From: Syngnathus acus
Taxonomy: Eukaryota > Chordata > Actinopteri > Syngnathiformes > Syngnathidae
Direction of reading: 5' to 3'
Assembly: GCF_901709675.1 (NCBI RefSeq)
Contig: NC_051091.1
Location: forward strand, 13,736,967-13,800,966
DNA length: 64,000 nucleotides
Shown piece after piece: positions 23,442-34,240 of the stretch; positions within the stretch are counted from its first letter, which is position 1, and each line of letters starts with the position of its first letter. The position numbers were made by a program, and so were the translations under genes. The notes under the pieces are model-generated. The model searched no databases. It saw nothing but the letters and a program-made list of their open reading frames with translations, and had not been told where the DNA came from.

Positions 23442-24626
23442 ATGGAGCTGGGAGACTTGCTGCGGTTCTCCCACTGCGGGCGGACGGTGTTCACGGATGC
23501 CGACGCGGGCCTGCTCCTGCGCTGCCCCGAGTGCGGCCGGGCGCCGAGCTTATCCCTGGCGGAGGCCCCGGTTCGCCTGCGCGCGCCCGTTGTGAACGGA
23601 CACCGCACCGGCTGCTGCTTCCTGGTCACGTCACGGTACGGCGCGGTCGGCCTCAGGTAAAAGCAGTAGCGACGACGACCAAACTTGACTCTGTACACGA
23701 AAGTGTTGCCCCCGCAAGCATGTCCATTTCTTGCGCTTGTGTGTGTGTTCAGTGAAGAAAGTGACTGTGAGCTTCATGTGGGCATCTCCGACTCTGAAGG
23801 TAATACGCAACACTTGTTTGGCGTGAGTGAAAGCAGAAAGTGTGCAGGGTCAATTCACACCTGTCAGTTTATTTATCATAGTGAATGACAGTAAACCCAA
23901 AAGTGGCTTCCAAGGTTAGCTTTCAATCGGAGTATACAGTAATCCCTCGCTATATCGCGACTCGATTATCGCGGCTTCAGTACATCGCGGATTCCCCCAC
24001 CCCCCCAAAAAATTCACAAATTCAAAATAAACCTTCTAAATTGAGGAATTATGGCACAAAAGTTGCCTACACGTCAGCAGAAGGCAGGGAGTGTCCACAC
24101 AATTTTAGTACGTACACTTGTACCTTTTTATAAAAAAAAAATATTGTTATAATAATAAGAGTTCTAAAAACATACTTACAGTATTGTACCTTGTTATAGA
24201 AAATGTAATGATAATAGAGTTCTAAAAACATATTTACAGTATGTATACTTGTACCCTGTTATAAAAAAAATTGTTATAATAATGAGTTCTAAAAACATAT
24301 TTACAGTATGTATACTTTAGCTACTATACATATTTCTCACGCACGCACGCACACACACACTGTTAGAGTGGTGCTCACTCCAACTTATTTTTGCAAGAAC
24401 CACACGGGAGATCGTATGCCCTTTGAAACACCTGCAGGTGGAGAGTCCACTCTCACCCCCACTCTGTTTCTCTCAATAAAAATGCTCCTGCAAGAGGCCT
24501 GAGTCAGACCTCTTTTGATCATCGCTGTACGCACAGCGACGAATGACTCTCCACCTGCAGGTGTTTCAAAGGGCATACTGTGTCCCGTGTGGTTCTTGCA
24601 AAAATAAGTTGGAGTGAGCACCACTC

Positions 24627-24682
<56 letters not shown>

Positions 24683-26370
24683 ATCTTATTTATATTATTT
24701 ATACATTATTTTCTGTATGTCATTTATACTACGTATTAATATAGTATTTACATGGTTGAACTATTTCAATGTTCTAATGATAACATATGCACTTATATGG
24801 TTTAATATACACTTATTGATGCACAAACAATGTACTTATGTTAAAAAAAAGGGTGACACTACGAGGGATCACTGTAGTCATGCCTTTAACGTTGGCTTCC
24901 AACTTGATCTAGTAGTGGAGGCGTCTGCTTTCTAACTAGGACATAGGTCGGCAACCCATGGCTCCGGAGCCACATGTGGCTCTTTCATCCTTCTGTTGTG
25001 GCTCCCTGTGACTTTGGAAAATAATGAGTATTTTATAAAAATTAAATTTTATTTTAGTTTGTTCATTTTAAAATATAATTGTGAATTTGAAGATTATGGT
25101 AAACTTGTAACATTAAAATTAAACGTTTTTAATATTTTTACCGCCCAAAATATGCATCACATCCGCCGATGTGCGACATTCGAATTCCTGGCGTCCCTCA
25201 CGTCTGGCAGCCGTCGTTTTTCCAGCACACTACCAGCGTGATAACTATATATTAAGTGAAGTAGTCCTTTTTTTTAATTCAGGAGGACAACTGGCTGCAC
25301 ACTCCAGTACACGCGATGGGACAGAAGCAGACTGCGGATTTTTTTGGTTTGCATTGTTCGTTCAGTGCTGGTGGATAATATTTGGATAAGTTTGGATTTT
25401 TATCTCATAAATAAGAGGACAGGTGACTGCAGGCTGTTTGCATTTTTTGTTCAGTGGGTTGGGTAAGTTTGGATTTTTATTTCTTAAATACGAGGACTCA
25501 AATAGACACCGGGTATTTTATTTGAAATTAAGCATCAACCAAGTGTAAAATGCTTTTTGTTACATGCAGAAATAAAATTCTGTGTTCTCTGCAGCAGTTC
25601 GTTGATTTCATATTCATAAATGCAATAGTTTTTTGTACATAGCATAATATATACATGCATAATATATATAATGATGTCAAAATGGGTTGTGGCTCCGGGT
25701 GCTTTCTTTTCATTGGGGGGCGGTCCCAAATGGCTCTTTGAGTAAAAAAGGTTGCCGACCCCTGAACTAGGACGATGTGGGCTGTCGCTGTCAACATCGG
25801 AATGTAACTTTTTAAGCTTCCTTGAATAGTGGCCGGAGCTTTTGATGGTTTCGAGGCCAGCAGAGAAGGCTGGGAAGGCCTCTGATGTTACCTTCCAACC
25901 TGAGCTCAACCAACCTGTGATTGTGCAGGTGCGGTGTGGAGTTATAGCAAGTCGGGTGTTCGGCGCCAGCGCCACGGCTGGGAGCAGAGCATCGCCGTCC
26001 CTCTGGTGGCCCCCGGCGATTGCATCCCCGACTGGGACATGCGGCTGGAGCACTTTGCCACTCTGGACGAGTGGACGCAAGAGAGGTCGCGACGGCCGTC
26101 GCTCCCTTGCCCGGTGCCGCTCTTTCTGCTCGGGTGGCTGACGTCCGTCTGTGTGCGTCTGCGTGCAGGTTTGAGGAGCAGAGGGAGTTTGGCTCCTGTT
26201 GCTACGGTTTCGCCCTGGGGTTCATCAACCAGCTGATGACGTCGCAGGGCAGGCGACCGATCACGAAGGAGCATTTCACCTCCGATCTGGTGCTCCCCAG
26301 AGTGAAAGCAGCCTCCGGCTATCTGGCGGTGTTCCGTTACGTCTCTCGTCACGGATATTGGACCGCCTGA
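23442..26370 (+). CDS. mkrn2os: MKRN2 opposite strand protein homologue, copy A (4 coding exons, 206 aa)
   Basis: Exons 23442-23656, 23753-23799, 25929-26085 and 26169-26370, all with GT-AG introns, join in frame to 206 codons plus TGA. The product matches vertebrate MKRN2OS as I know it: a Cys-rich start (RFSHCGRTVF, RCPECGRA), NGHRTGCCFL, the ELHVGISDSEG strand, then GWEQSIAVPLV, the CYGFALGFINQLM helix and LPRVKAASGYLAVFRYVSRHGYW at the end. No biochemical function is established for the family. The ATG at 23442 opens the exon and gives the expected length. Intron 2 (2.1 kb) has absorbed a pogo-like element and a hAT. A near-tandem paralogue follows at 27020, and polyadenylation signals lie at 26593 and 26838. 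MKRN2 itself is not in the window. Confidence 0.88.
23937..24874. mobile_element. pogo/Tigger-like DNA element, TA-flanked, in mkrn2os A intron 2
   Basis: Ends CAGTAATCCCTCGCTA ... TACGAGGGATCACTG with TA on both sides (23935-23936 and 24875-24876), the arrangement of Tc1/mariner-pogo elements. No transposase frame. It contains three ~65-bp repeats around TTCTAAAAACATATTTACAGTATG (24160-24310) and a nested foldback. Confidence 0.8.
24361..24631. mobile_element. foldback element with ~86-bp inverted arms inserted in a CA repeat
   Basis: Arms 24361-24446 and 24546-24631 are near-perfect inverted copies (ends TGTTAGAGTGGTGCTC / GAGCACCACTCTAACA). The ~99-bp loop contains AATAAA (24475) and an inner inverted pair around GAGGCCTGAGTCAGACCTC. 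Both sides are (CA)n, so the target was a microsatellite; the right-hand run 24630-24680 is the longer part. Confidence 0.8.
24942..25764. mobile_element. hAT element, 823 bp, in mkrn2os A intron 2
   Basis: Inverted ends CATAGGTCGGCAACCC / GGTTGCCGACCCCTG and a perfect 8-bp duplication AACTAGGA (24934-24941, 25765-25772). Nearly identical to the inverted copy at 62440-63252. No transposase motif is visible, so it is non-autonomous. Confidence 0.92.
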
Positions 26371-26452
26371 GCTGGCCAAGTACTCACTTCTCCCAGGGAC
26401 CCTGAACTCACCAGTCGCAAGTGTGTTGCCGTGGCGACGGAATACACCTGTG

Positions 26453-26900
26453 TGGAAACTTGACACTCGAGTGCTCATGTCACAGGTGTCTCAGTACTTT
26501 TCCGTCCTACCTTGCTTTGGATATGATAACATTCGTACAATCATTCCATCCAAATGAGCAGAAAGGGATGTCATCAGTCAGTGTTGTACAGCACAATAAA
26601 CATGGGCTACGTCTCTGACGTCATGCGTCAAATCATTTGAGCCGGCCGGCAAGACACCTCCGTGGAAACTTGACGGTCGAGTGCACATGACACTCGTGTC
26701 ACAAGTGTCTCAGTACTTTTCCATGCTACTCTAGTTTCTGATTAGCAAGATTGTTGCCATGCTTTGGATATGATAACATTTGTACAATCATTCCATCCAA
26801 ATGAGCCGGAAGTGATGTCATCAGTCAGTGTTGTGCACCACAATAAAGATGGGCTACATCGCTGATGTCAGGCGTCACATCATTTGAGCCGGCCAGCAAA
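26453..26900 (+). repeat. tandem duplication of the mkrn2os A 3' flank with polyadenylation signals
   Basis: Two related segments (about 26448-26655 and 26662-26900) share GTGGAAACTTGAC, TCTCAGTACTTTTCC, GGATATGATAACATT, CAATCATTCCATCCAAATGA, ATGTCATCAGTCAGTGTTGT and CATTTGAGCCGGCC. Each carries an AATAAA (26593 and 26838). Confidence 0.85.
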
Positions 26901-27019
26901 GCTGGGCAAAACTAAACACCTGAAGGTGGGCCGGAACCGGATAGGACGCTGGCGCGGCTCAGACAAAAGCGTTGACGGTGAGGTGCTGCTGGCGCACGTT
27001 CGCCTTCCCGCCCGCATCC

Positions 27020-28186
27020 ATGGAGGAGCCCGACGTGATCTGCGTACGGCACGAGTGCCTCAAGGACGTCTGCTGCTTCTCTGTGCCTCCCGCTTGTCCG
27101 GTTTGCGGCCGGCCCCTGGCAGGAAGATTCCTGCGGGAGGCACCGCTCAGCATCCCGGACCCGTTACTTGACGGACACAAGATGGCCTGCTGCCTCCTGG
27201 TTGCGCCCACTGACCGCCACGCCGATGGGTACACACACACACGACAAGGGATTGAGCCAGAGCCGCCGCTTTGAGCAAAAATGTGCCAATTGTTAACATG
27301 AAGAAACCTTTTCTTCCAAGATACGCATCCACAAATCCAATTTCATTGCAATAGCCATGAATTTCTTTTTCAAAATATCTGCGGGCGATTGGGGAGGTAA
27401 AAATGAACGGGTGGCTTCCACAAACAAGCAATCGGCACAAAAAGTATTTTGTTCTTGACAAAATCCCTCAGAGTGGAAAAGGCAAATCTTGGCCAAGGTA
27501 ATGATACAGTTGTCTTTCAGAGGCTTTGATGGCACATCGGAACTTCACGCAGGAATCGCCAACACTTCAGGTGGGCTCACAATCAAGGTTGCTGTGAGAA
27601 TGGAGTGGTCGCCACTGAAGGTCTCGGTGTGCACATGCAGGCGTGATGTACAACTACACGGGGGCAGGCATGCGCCGAGACCGCAGCGGCTGGCGCGCTT
27701 GCGTGAGCGTCCCACTTGTCAGACCAGACGCCTTCCGCCTCCTGGCCCAGTGGGACCAGCATCTCGAGCGGTTCTCATGCGCACCCCCATGGGACCCCAC
27801 CAGGCACAGGTACGCACACGCCCCAATGAAGAGACTCGGGGCGCCTCTTAGCGGGAAGGTGCATGGACAAAGGCCGTGGTCCCTAGTGAGCTCGGATCTT
27901 CTTCGCATGTAAATTGAATTCGTGTCTTTGGTCGCACTGTGGCATTTACCTCGGGCTGCCGCTGCTGCATTTCTGCTCAGTTTCTGCGAAGACACACAAT
28001 TGCCTGACGTTCTGCGTGGAGTTTGTGAACAGCGTGTTGGTGGCGGAGGGCCTCGCCAGAGGTTGCGTGAGCAGAGACGCCTTCACGCGCACCCTGATCG
28101 CCTAACCCTAAGCCTTCACGCACACCCTGATCGCACCCGCCGTAAGCCGAGTGTGTGAGTATGCGGCGCTGCGCCGACGCATTTGA
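27020..28186 (+). pseudogene. mkrn2os: MKRN2 opposite strand protein homologue, copy B (4 exons, last exon disrupted)
   Basis: Exons 27020-27228, 27521-27570, 27641-27809 and about 27981-28186 match copy A in order, phase and content. Landmarks are PPACPVCGRPLAGRF, DGHKMACCLL, SELHAGIANTSG, VMYNYTGAGMRRDRSGWRA and then NCLTFCVEFVNSVLVAEG. Exons 1-3 are clean. In exon 4, splicing at the only good acceptor (TTCTGCTCAG at 27971-27980) enters a frame one base off from the homologous one, and a 33-bp direct duplication (28079-28111, 28112-28134) puts TAA at 28103-28105 ahead of the homologous tail (SRVCEYAALRRR, stop 28184-28186). It may therefore be a decaying duplicate, or it may use an altered C-terminus. 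Zebrafish, as I recall, also has tandem mkrn2os genes, so the pair may be ancient. Confidence 0.75.
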
Positions 28187-28653
28187 CAGCAACAATTCCA
28201 CGTGGCCCAGAGATGGTCTTCGCCGGCTACTTGACTGCTTCCTCGTCTTTCCACTCGCACTTTCTCGACATTGGTCTGGACGCACAAATGTGAAATGAGT
28301 AAAGAAATCAGCAGTTGCTTTTTCGACAGTGCTTGTTTTTGTTTGTCCTCACACCCAGAGGACGGAATCGCAGCCAGCTTGCAGTAGCATCTCCCATTCC
28401 AGTTCAAAGAGGACAGTTGTTGACTTGAGTGGGGGGGTGTGCGCTCATAATTGAGGGAGGGGTGCACTGTGGTGATGTCATCAGGTAGGATGATTGCATA
28501 TATATGTTGCACCTGTTGAAGTAAATGTGATTGTCCTAAATTCGATCCCACGACGTGCTGTGTGCAATTTGTTCCTCCACAAATGATAAGTTTATCTGGT
28601 TATCGAGCCCACGGAAATGGCAAACGCAAAAACAGTGGTGCGGCCTCTGACTA
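28187..28653. other. 3' flank of mkrn2os copy B
   Basis: No further exon or repeat recognised. It is moderately CpG-rich, and the transcript end of copy B was not identified. Confidence 0.4.
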
Positions 28654-29634
28654 CCGTATTGGCTCGAATATAAGACGATGTTTTTGCATTGAAATAAGAC
28701 TGGAAAAGTGGGGATTGTCTTATATTTGGGGTCTAGACATTATACGCATTTTCACTTGTGCGCAGCGTTACCGCTGGTATCGACTGAGTATGTTGCTGTG
28801 ATTGCGTGCGTCTTTGACACAAAGTGAGTATATACATTTCATTGTTACTACTGTCCACTGTTGTGCCGTTTGTCCGATCGCGGTTTGCTTCGTGTGCGCG
28901 CCGTTTGATTGACAGCTCTGGCGCACTCCTTTAAGTTTGCCTCTCATCGTACGAGTCGCCATTACGCAGCGGCACGGCGACTAACGGTCGCGAGCAAATG
29001 TATTTTGTTGTCTTGATCAATGATCAATGTTTGGTGTGTTGCCGAGAGTATTTCATTTATGGTTATTTATTATTATTTGCCAATAATTCAGCAAAGCAAT
29101 AAAAAATGAACCACGTCTTCCCTCCTGTGTTCTGACTGACACCCGGGGGTGAAAAGAGCATAACCATCCGAGCCAACCCCCTATACAGTCCTCAGGCTCC
29201 CCAACAATAGCGGTAGCAGTTTGCATTATTTTATTGCAATGTTTCTCCTTATTTAGATTTGTTTCAAGACTACAGTTAGACTTCACTTTGATGGTTAATG
29301 CAGTTATTGCAATTTTGTTGTTTTATCACAGTAGATTGGTTTATCTACATTTCAAAAACCAGAAGCCATTCATTTACAAATGTGATTGCACTTTAGTTTA
29401 CATATTTAAATGTTCAGATATTAAGATGTGATAGACAGGTTTTGCATGATTTGAATGAGGCAAAATAACATGCTTTTTCTCTCGAATATATTGTTATAAT
29501 CATTTGTTTCAGATGTAATTATTTTCCGTATAAAAATTAACTTTGGTGTTCAAAAAGTCTTTTTTCAAACTTGAGTCTTGAAAAAGAGGAGGTCGTCTTA
29601 TAATCGGGGTCGTCTTATATTTGGGCCAATATGG
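28654..29634. mobile_element. TA-flanked DNA element with CCGTATTGG ends
   Basis: Starts CCGTATTGGCTCGAATATAAGACG and ends with CGTCTTATATTTGGGCCAATATGG in inverted orientation, flanked by TA (28652-28653, 29635-29636). The subterminal GTCTTATA motif is repeated. No transposase frame; the interior has a CpG-rich stretch at 28860-28995. Confidence 0.75.
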
Positions 29635-29789
29635 TACTTGAAACGTTTCAAAAGAGGCACTGACCAAAAAACTCACTGTTTCCCAACTAGTATTACAAAG
29701 TGTGAGCTGGAATTACATTGAGCAATAATCAGGACTGGAAAGAATAAAAAGTGCTGCTAATACTAAGTACTAAGATAATAAATGAAGTA

Positions 29790-31236
29790 CCGTTTTTTTC
29801 CATGTATAATGCGCAAAATTTAACTAATTTATTGTCCTAAAATCTTGGGTGCGTATTATACATGGGTACAACAATTTTTGAAGAAAATCTCCCTCGAAAT
29901 AAAACTTGAAATCACCTTTCTTCTTGTTTGTTGTCAATCGTGCATCACATTTAGCCATCCTGCCCAACACAGTCAGTAAAATTCATAATTGACGACACAT
30001 CGTTTGATGCGATGATGCAATCCTTGATGGTGTGTTATTGTCAAATATTGTTTGTTTTTTAATCTCCATCGCAGACCGGATATCATACGGAGGCCGCCAT
30101 GACAGTATGCGCAGAACGGATGCGCAAGACACGTCAGCTATATAAAGAGCGAGAGTTCAGTTCTCTACCTATGTCTGTTGTCAATCGCGCATCGCATTCA
30201 GCCATCCTGCCCAACACGCTTAGTCAGTGAAATTCATAATTGACGACACATCGTTTGATGCGATGATGCAATCCTTGATGGTGTGTTATTGTCAAATATT
30301 GTTTGTTTTTTAATCTCCATCGCAGACCGAATATCATAAGGAGGCCGCCATTACAGTATGCGCAGAACGGATGCGCAAGACACGTCAGCTATATAAAGAG
30401 CGAGAGTTCAGTTTTCTTCCTATTAGTTTCAATTCACAGTTTAATTAGCAGTTTCAATCAGCAAATAACAAAATGCGTATTACAGGTAATATTTTATTTC
30501 ACAACACTTTGCCTTGTTCCTTTCTTCTCTGCTGTTCACTTCAAACACGCTCCACACGAACACAATGCTCTCGTATCAGACGCTTGCTCGATCACCTGCT
30601 CGTTTGCTGTCACAATGTACCCTACACAAATCCGAAACATTTGTTGCGGCTCCGAGTCACGACGAGGGGCAAGTTTTGGTTTCCAAGGGTGTTTTTTTTC
30701 CTCTTCAACTTCTCTCCCATACAGAGCCGCCTTTTTCACATGTCCGCACGTCACTTTCCTCTCTTTTCATTTTAACCTAACTGATCGCGGTGGTGCCTTC
30801 TGGGCAGTCGGAGAAATCAACGCCAACAAAAAAAATACATCCAGCCTAGTTAAGAAATCACCAGAAAGATCACCATGACAATTGTGAATAATAAATAAAT
30901 AATTATTATACATATTATATATTATTATTATAATAATAAATAATTGTGATAAATAACTGGAACATCACTCAAATATTGGTGATCCCCTTGAGAGTCTCAC
31001 ATATTTCTTCGCTATCGAGTTTGCTACTGCATGCGCAGTGATACTAACCGGCAGAATAACATCCGGTTGTTCCCAAAGATGATCTTTTTTCTGAAATAAT
31101 TTTACGTTTACGGACTTAAGTAGGAGTCAAAATTTGGGTGCGTATTATACATGGGTACATGCTTTTTTCCAGCATCGACATGCCATTTTTAGGGTGCGTA
31201 TTATACATGGGGGCGCATTATACATGGAAAAAACGG
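29790..31236. mobile_element. TA-flanked element with CCGTTTTTTTCC ends, carrying a duplicated promoter-like block
   Basis: Ends CCGTTTTTTTCCATGTATAA / TTATACATGGAAAAAACGG with flanking TA. Subterminal copies of GCGTATTATACATGGG repeat on both sides. Inside, a ~250-bp block (about 29925-30170 and 30175-30420) is present twice, each with GTCAGCTATATAAAGAGCGA, a TATA-like core. A 191-codon frame (30303-30878) has no recognisable domain. Relatives are at 31321-32175 and 57134-57880. Confidence 0.82.
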
Positions 31237-31320
31237 TACATAAGCAATGTTCCCTCTAAACTGCGCGCGTGCGCAATCGCGCACTGCCTGCACATTCTCA
31301 GCGCACAACATAACGTATTA

Positions 31321-32175
31321 CCGTTTTTTTCCGTGTATAATGCGCAAAATTTAACTAATTTATTGTCCTAAAATCTGGGGTGCGCATTATACATGGGTAC
31401 ACATTTTTTAAAAATGTTTTTTTTTTTTTTTTTTTTAAGAAAATCATGGTACAACAAAACCAACAACAGGACTGACCGACAATAGTGTGTTTGTACTGTG
31501 CTCTGGTCATTTCGTCAAAGAAGGGATAATAGTCCTCTTCTCTTCTTGACTGACAATGAATGTGATAGTTTAATACAATCAGCAAGTAACAAAATGCGTA
31601 TTACAGGTAATATTTTATTTCACAACACTTTGCCTTGTTCCTTTCGTCTCTGCTGTTCACTTCAAACACGCTCCATACGAACGCAATGCTCTCGTCTCAG
31701 ACGCTTGCTCGATCACCTGCTCGTTTGCTGTCACAATGTACCCTACACAAATCCGAAACATTTGTTGCGGCTCCGAGTCACGAGGGGCAAGTTTTGGTTT
31801 CCAAGGGTGTTTTTATTCCTCTTCAACGTCTCTCCCATACAGAGCCGCCTTTTTCACATGTCCGCACGTCACTTTCCTCTCTTTTCATCTGATCGCGGTG
31901 GTGCCTTTACGGGCAGTCGGAGAAATCAACGCCAACAAAAAAAAATACATCCAGCCTAGTTAAGACCATACCAAAGACTATAAAAATGGGACCCATTGCC
32001 TCCCTGCGTGTGTGACGATCATTGGGACTTAAAAAAACAAACCAAAAAAAATAAATAAATAAATAAATAAATTGGGTGCGTATTGTACATGGGTACAGGC
32101 TTTTTTCCAGCATCAACATGCCATTTTTAGGGTGCGTATTATACATGCGGGCGCATTATACACGGAAAAAAACGG
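31321..32175. mobile_element. nested TA-flanked element with CCGTTTTTTTCC ends
   Basis: Ends CCGTTTTTTTCCGTGTATAA / TTATACACGGAAAAAAACGG, TA at 31319-31320 and 32176-32177. The interior 31590-31960 matches 30470-30860 of the larger relative. A deleted SINE fragment sits at 31964-32035. Confidence 0.85.
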
Positions 32176-32514
32176 TAATTAATATTAGATTATAATATAT
32201 TATATATTATATCAATTCTAATATTATATTAATATTAGACCTAATCTAATTAATTCGCCCAATAATATTGGTTTTTTTGTTTCTCACTCAGTGAGTGACA
32301 GGTGTCTAGCCAATGATACGATACGGTTCACTTACGGTACGAAGCCAATCATGGCATTGACGGTGCTTGCGTCTGGGCCCTGCCTATATGCGCCGTGCAG
32401 GTTAGCTAGCAGGTTAATTGATGCTAATACAAACCCCGCATCCTGGCGAAACGAACAGGCAGCGATACATCCACTCACCAAGCCACAGTAAAAAAGAAAT
32501 GCAGTTCTTTTAAG

Positions 32515-32853
32515 ATGGAACGGCTGTCGGAGTATGTGCAAATTGAAGAAAAAGCGGTGGAATTGGCTGAGATTTTTTCTTTTTCAAGTGAGAAAGGTCT
32601 ACTTACATGTGAGGAGCTAAAGGAGATCTCACAGCTTGTGGATATTTGTGCTACATTTCAAGCTTCCAGTGCCGACTGTGAAAGAGGATTTAGTTTCATG
32701 AATCATATCAAAACAAATTCCAGAAATCGTCTTGAAGTGACACATTTGGACCAGCTGATGCGCATAAAGTCAAAGCAAGAAGCAGACGAAGCCATCAACC
32801 TGGACAAAGTGTACAACCATTGGAGAAGTGAGAAGGACAGACGTGAAAAATAA
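32515..32853 (+). pseudogene. hAT transposase C-terminal fragment
   Basis: 112 codons ending in TAA. Residues around SADCERGFSFMNHIKTNSRN and LDQLMRIKSK match the hAT C-terminal dimerisation region, where the conserved S-x-x-x-E-R-x-F-S core is found. The N-terminal BED finger and the DDE catalytic part are absent between the left hAT end and this frame, so it cannot be an active transposase. Confidence 0.85.
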
Positions 32854-33136
32854 GGTCAAATTTAAGTCAGATTTGTGCATATTCTAGTGACGGTTATTAA
32901 GATTTTGTCTTTATGGATATTAATCATTAAATGTTGTTACTATTAGATCATTTATGGGTAGTAGAAATGCCAAGAAAAACTGTGTCATTAGGTATTTTAC
33001 AGACAAAGTGTTACAGGAATTTGCACTGTATCACAAGCTACAGCACAAGTCATTGTGCAAAATGTGAATGTTTTAATGTGAGCAAAATGTTATGTCTGAA
33101 AGGTGTATATGTCTCATATCTTCCAGAACAGGACCC

Positions 33137-33300
33137 TCAGCCAGGCCAAAGCAGGACTCTTCCCATGGCCAAAGCAGGACTCTTCCCATGGCCAAAGCAG
33201 GACTCTTCCCATGGCCAAAGCAGGACTCTTCCTATGGCCAAAGCAGGACTCTTCCTATGGCCAAAGCAGGACTCTTCCCATGGCCAAAGCAGGACGCTCA
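33137..33300. repeat. 23-bp minisatellite
   Basis: About seven copies of CAGGACTCTTCCCATGGCCAAAG with C/T variants in the middle. Because 23 is not a multiple of three, the three forward frames each read the same peptide series, which explains overlapping frames here. Confidence 0.95.
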
Positions 33301-33483
33301 CATACTGTATAACATCTACACATCCCATTTTTCAGATTTTTGTCTTTTTTTAAGTGGACCAAATTACTTCTTTAAAAATAAAGCGTGCATATCTGATGTT
33401 GCTCACAGTAGTCCTCAGTTTGCTCAGGGAGCTTGTGTGTATGCCCAGATACATGGAAAATTAGAGGGAACATTGTACATAAG

Positions 33484-34240
33484 TATTTAGACTTGTTAAC
33501 AGCATGACTTAGTTTTCTGCATACCATGGGTGGAACAAAGCATATTTATGGCTGTAGTTTTGTTCAAATGTTACATTTCAACAATGTACTTTTATAGCTC
33601 ATTTAAAAAAAGACACATTTTAAAAAAGTAACAAATCTTTCAATGAATCTTTTAGGTGAACTGAATCTTTAGAATCAGTTCACTCAAAAGGTTCGTTCAA
33701 ACAAATCGTTCAATGACTCAGTGAGTGAGTCACTCAGTGAGTGAGTCACTCAGTGAGTGAGTCACTCAGTGAGTGAGTCACTCAGTGAGTGATTCGTTCA
33801 CTCAGATTCGTTCGGTGGTGAACGGGAAATGCAATTCACGACTCGTTCGTGAACGGGAAGTTACGTCATTTTCTTCTTCGTTTTGTTTTACGGCGAGGTG
33901 GCACCAGCTTCAATGGGCATTACCGACACCTACTGGTTGAAGTTATATGGCGGCTGTGGCTCAGGCAGTAGAGTGGGTCGTTTAGTAACCGGAGGGTTGG
34001 CAGTTCGATCCCAGCTCTGTCACAGTCACATGTCGTTGTGTCCTTGGGCAAAACCCTTCACACACCTTGCTTCCAGGTCGCCATTGTAAATGAGAAAGTG
34101 TTCTCAATTGGCTTACCTGGTAAAACGTTAAATAAAAAATAAATAAACAAATAAAATAATAAAAAAGAACGAATAACTTTAGGAAGTGATTCGTTCACTG
34201 AAAGGATTCGTTCTTTTTGAACGAATCGTTCACTCACTTG
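33484..34240. repeat. GAACGAATCGTTC-rich repeat with 16-bp minisatellite and nested tRNA SINE
   Basis: 33660-33850 and 34180-34240 share GTTCACTCA and GAACGAATCGTTC motifs and resemble the ends of one DNA element; a related stretch is at 62398-62435. Four to five copies of CACTCAGTGAGTGAGT span 33717-33790. Between them, 33948-34150 is a tRNA-derived SINE: A-box-like GGCTCAGGCAGTAGAGTGGG, B-box GTTGGCAGTTCGATCCC, and an UnaL2/V-SINE-like tail GGCTTACCTGGTAAAACG. Confidence 0.7.
33948..34150 (+). repeat. tRNA-derived SINE (V-SINE-like)
   Basis: Polymerase III A and B boxes in tRNA spacing at the 5' end, and an L2-type tail ending in an (AAATAA)n tract. Forward orientation. The family name is from memory. 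Confidence 0.75.

Larger units (their letters stand above)
31245..33475 (+). mobile_element. hAT transposon, interrupted and decayed
   Basis: Inverted ends CAATGTTCCCTCTAA / TTAGAGGGAACATTG with a perfect 8-bp duplication TACATAAG (31237-31244, 33476-33483). It contains a C-terminal transposase fragment (32515-32853), a nested TA-flanked element (31321-32175) and a 23-bp minisatellite. It abuts the right end of the previous TA element. Confidence 0.9.

Noticed and set aside
24996-25241. Conserved 81-codon frame shared by two loci (also 62953-63198)
   Set aside because: Shared because both lie in near-identical hAT copies; no transposase motif and nothing to indicate selection.
28101-28111. 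Interstitial telomere repeat (CCTAACCCTAA)
   Set aside because: Only about two units, best explained as part of the 33-bp duplication in mkrn2os copy B.
30303-30878. Possible transposase frame of 191 codons in the TA-flanked element
   Set aside because: No DDE, helix-turn-helix or other transposase motif, and the related copy at 31.5-32.0 kb has a broken frame.
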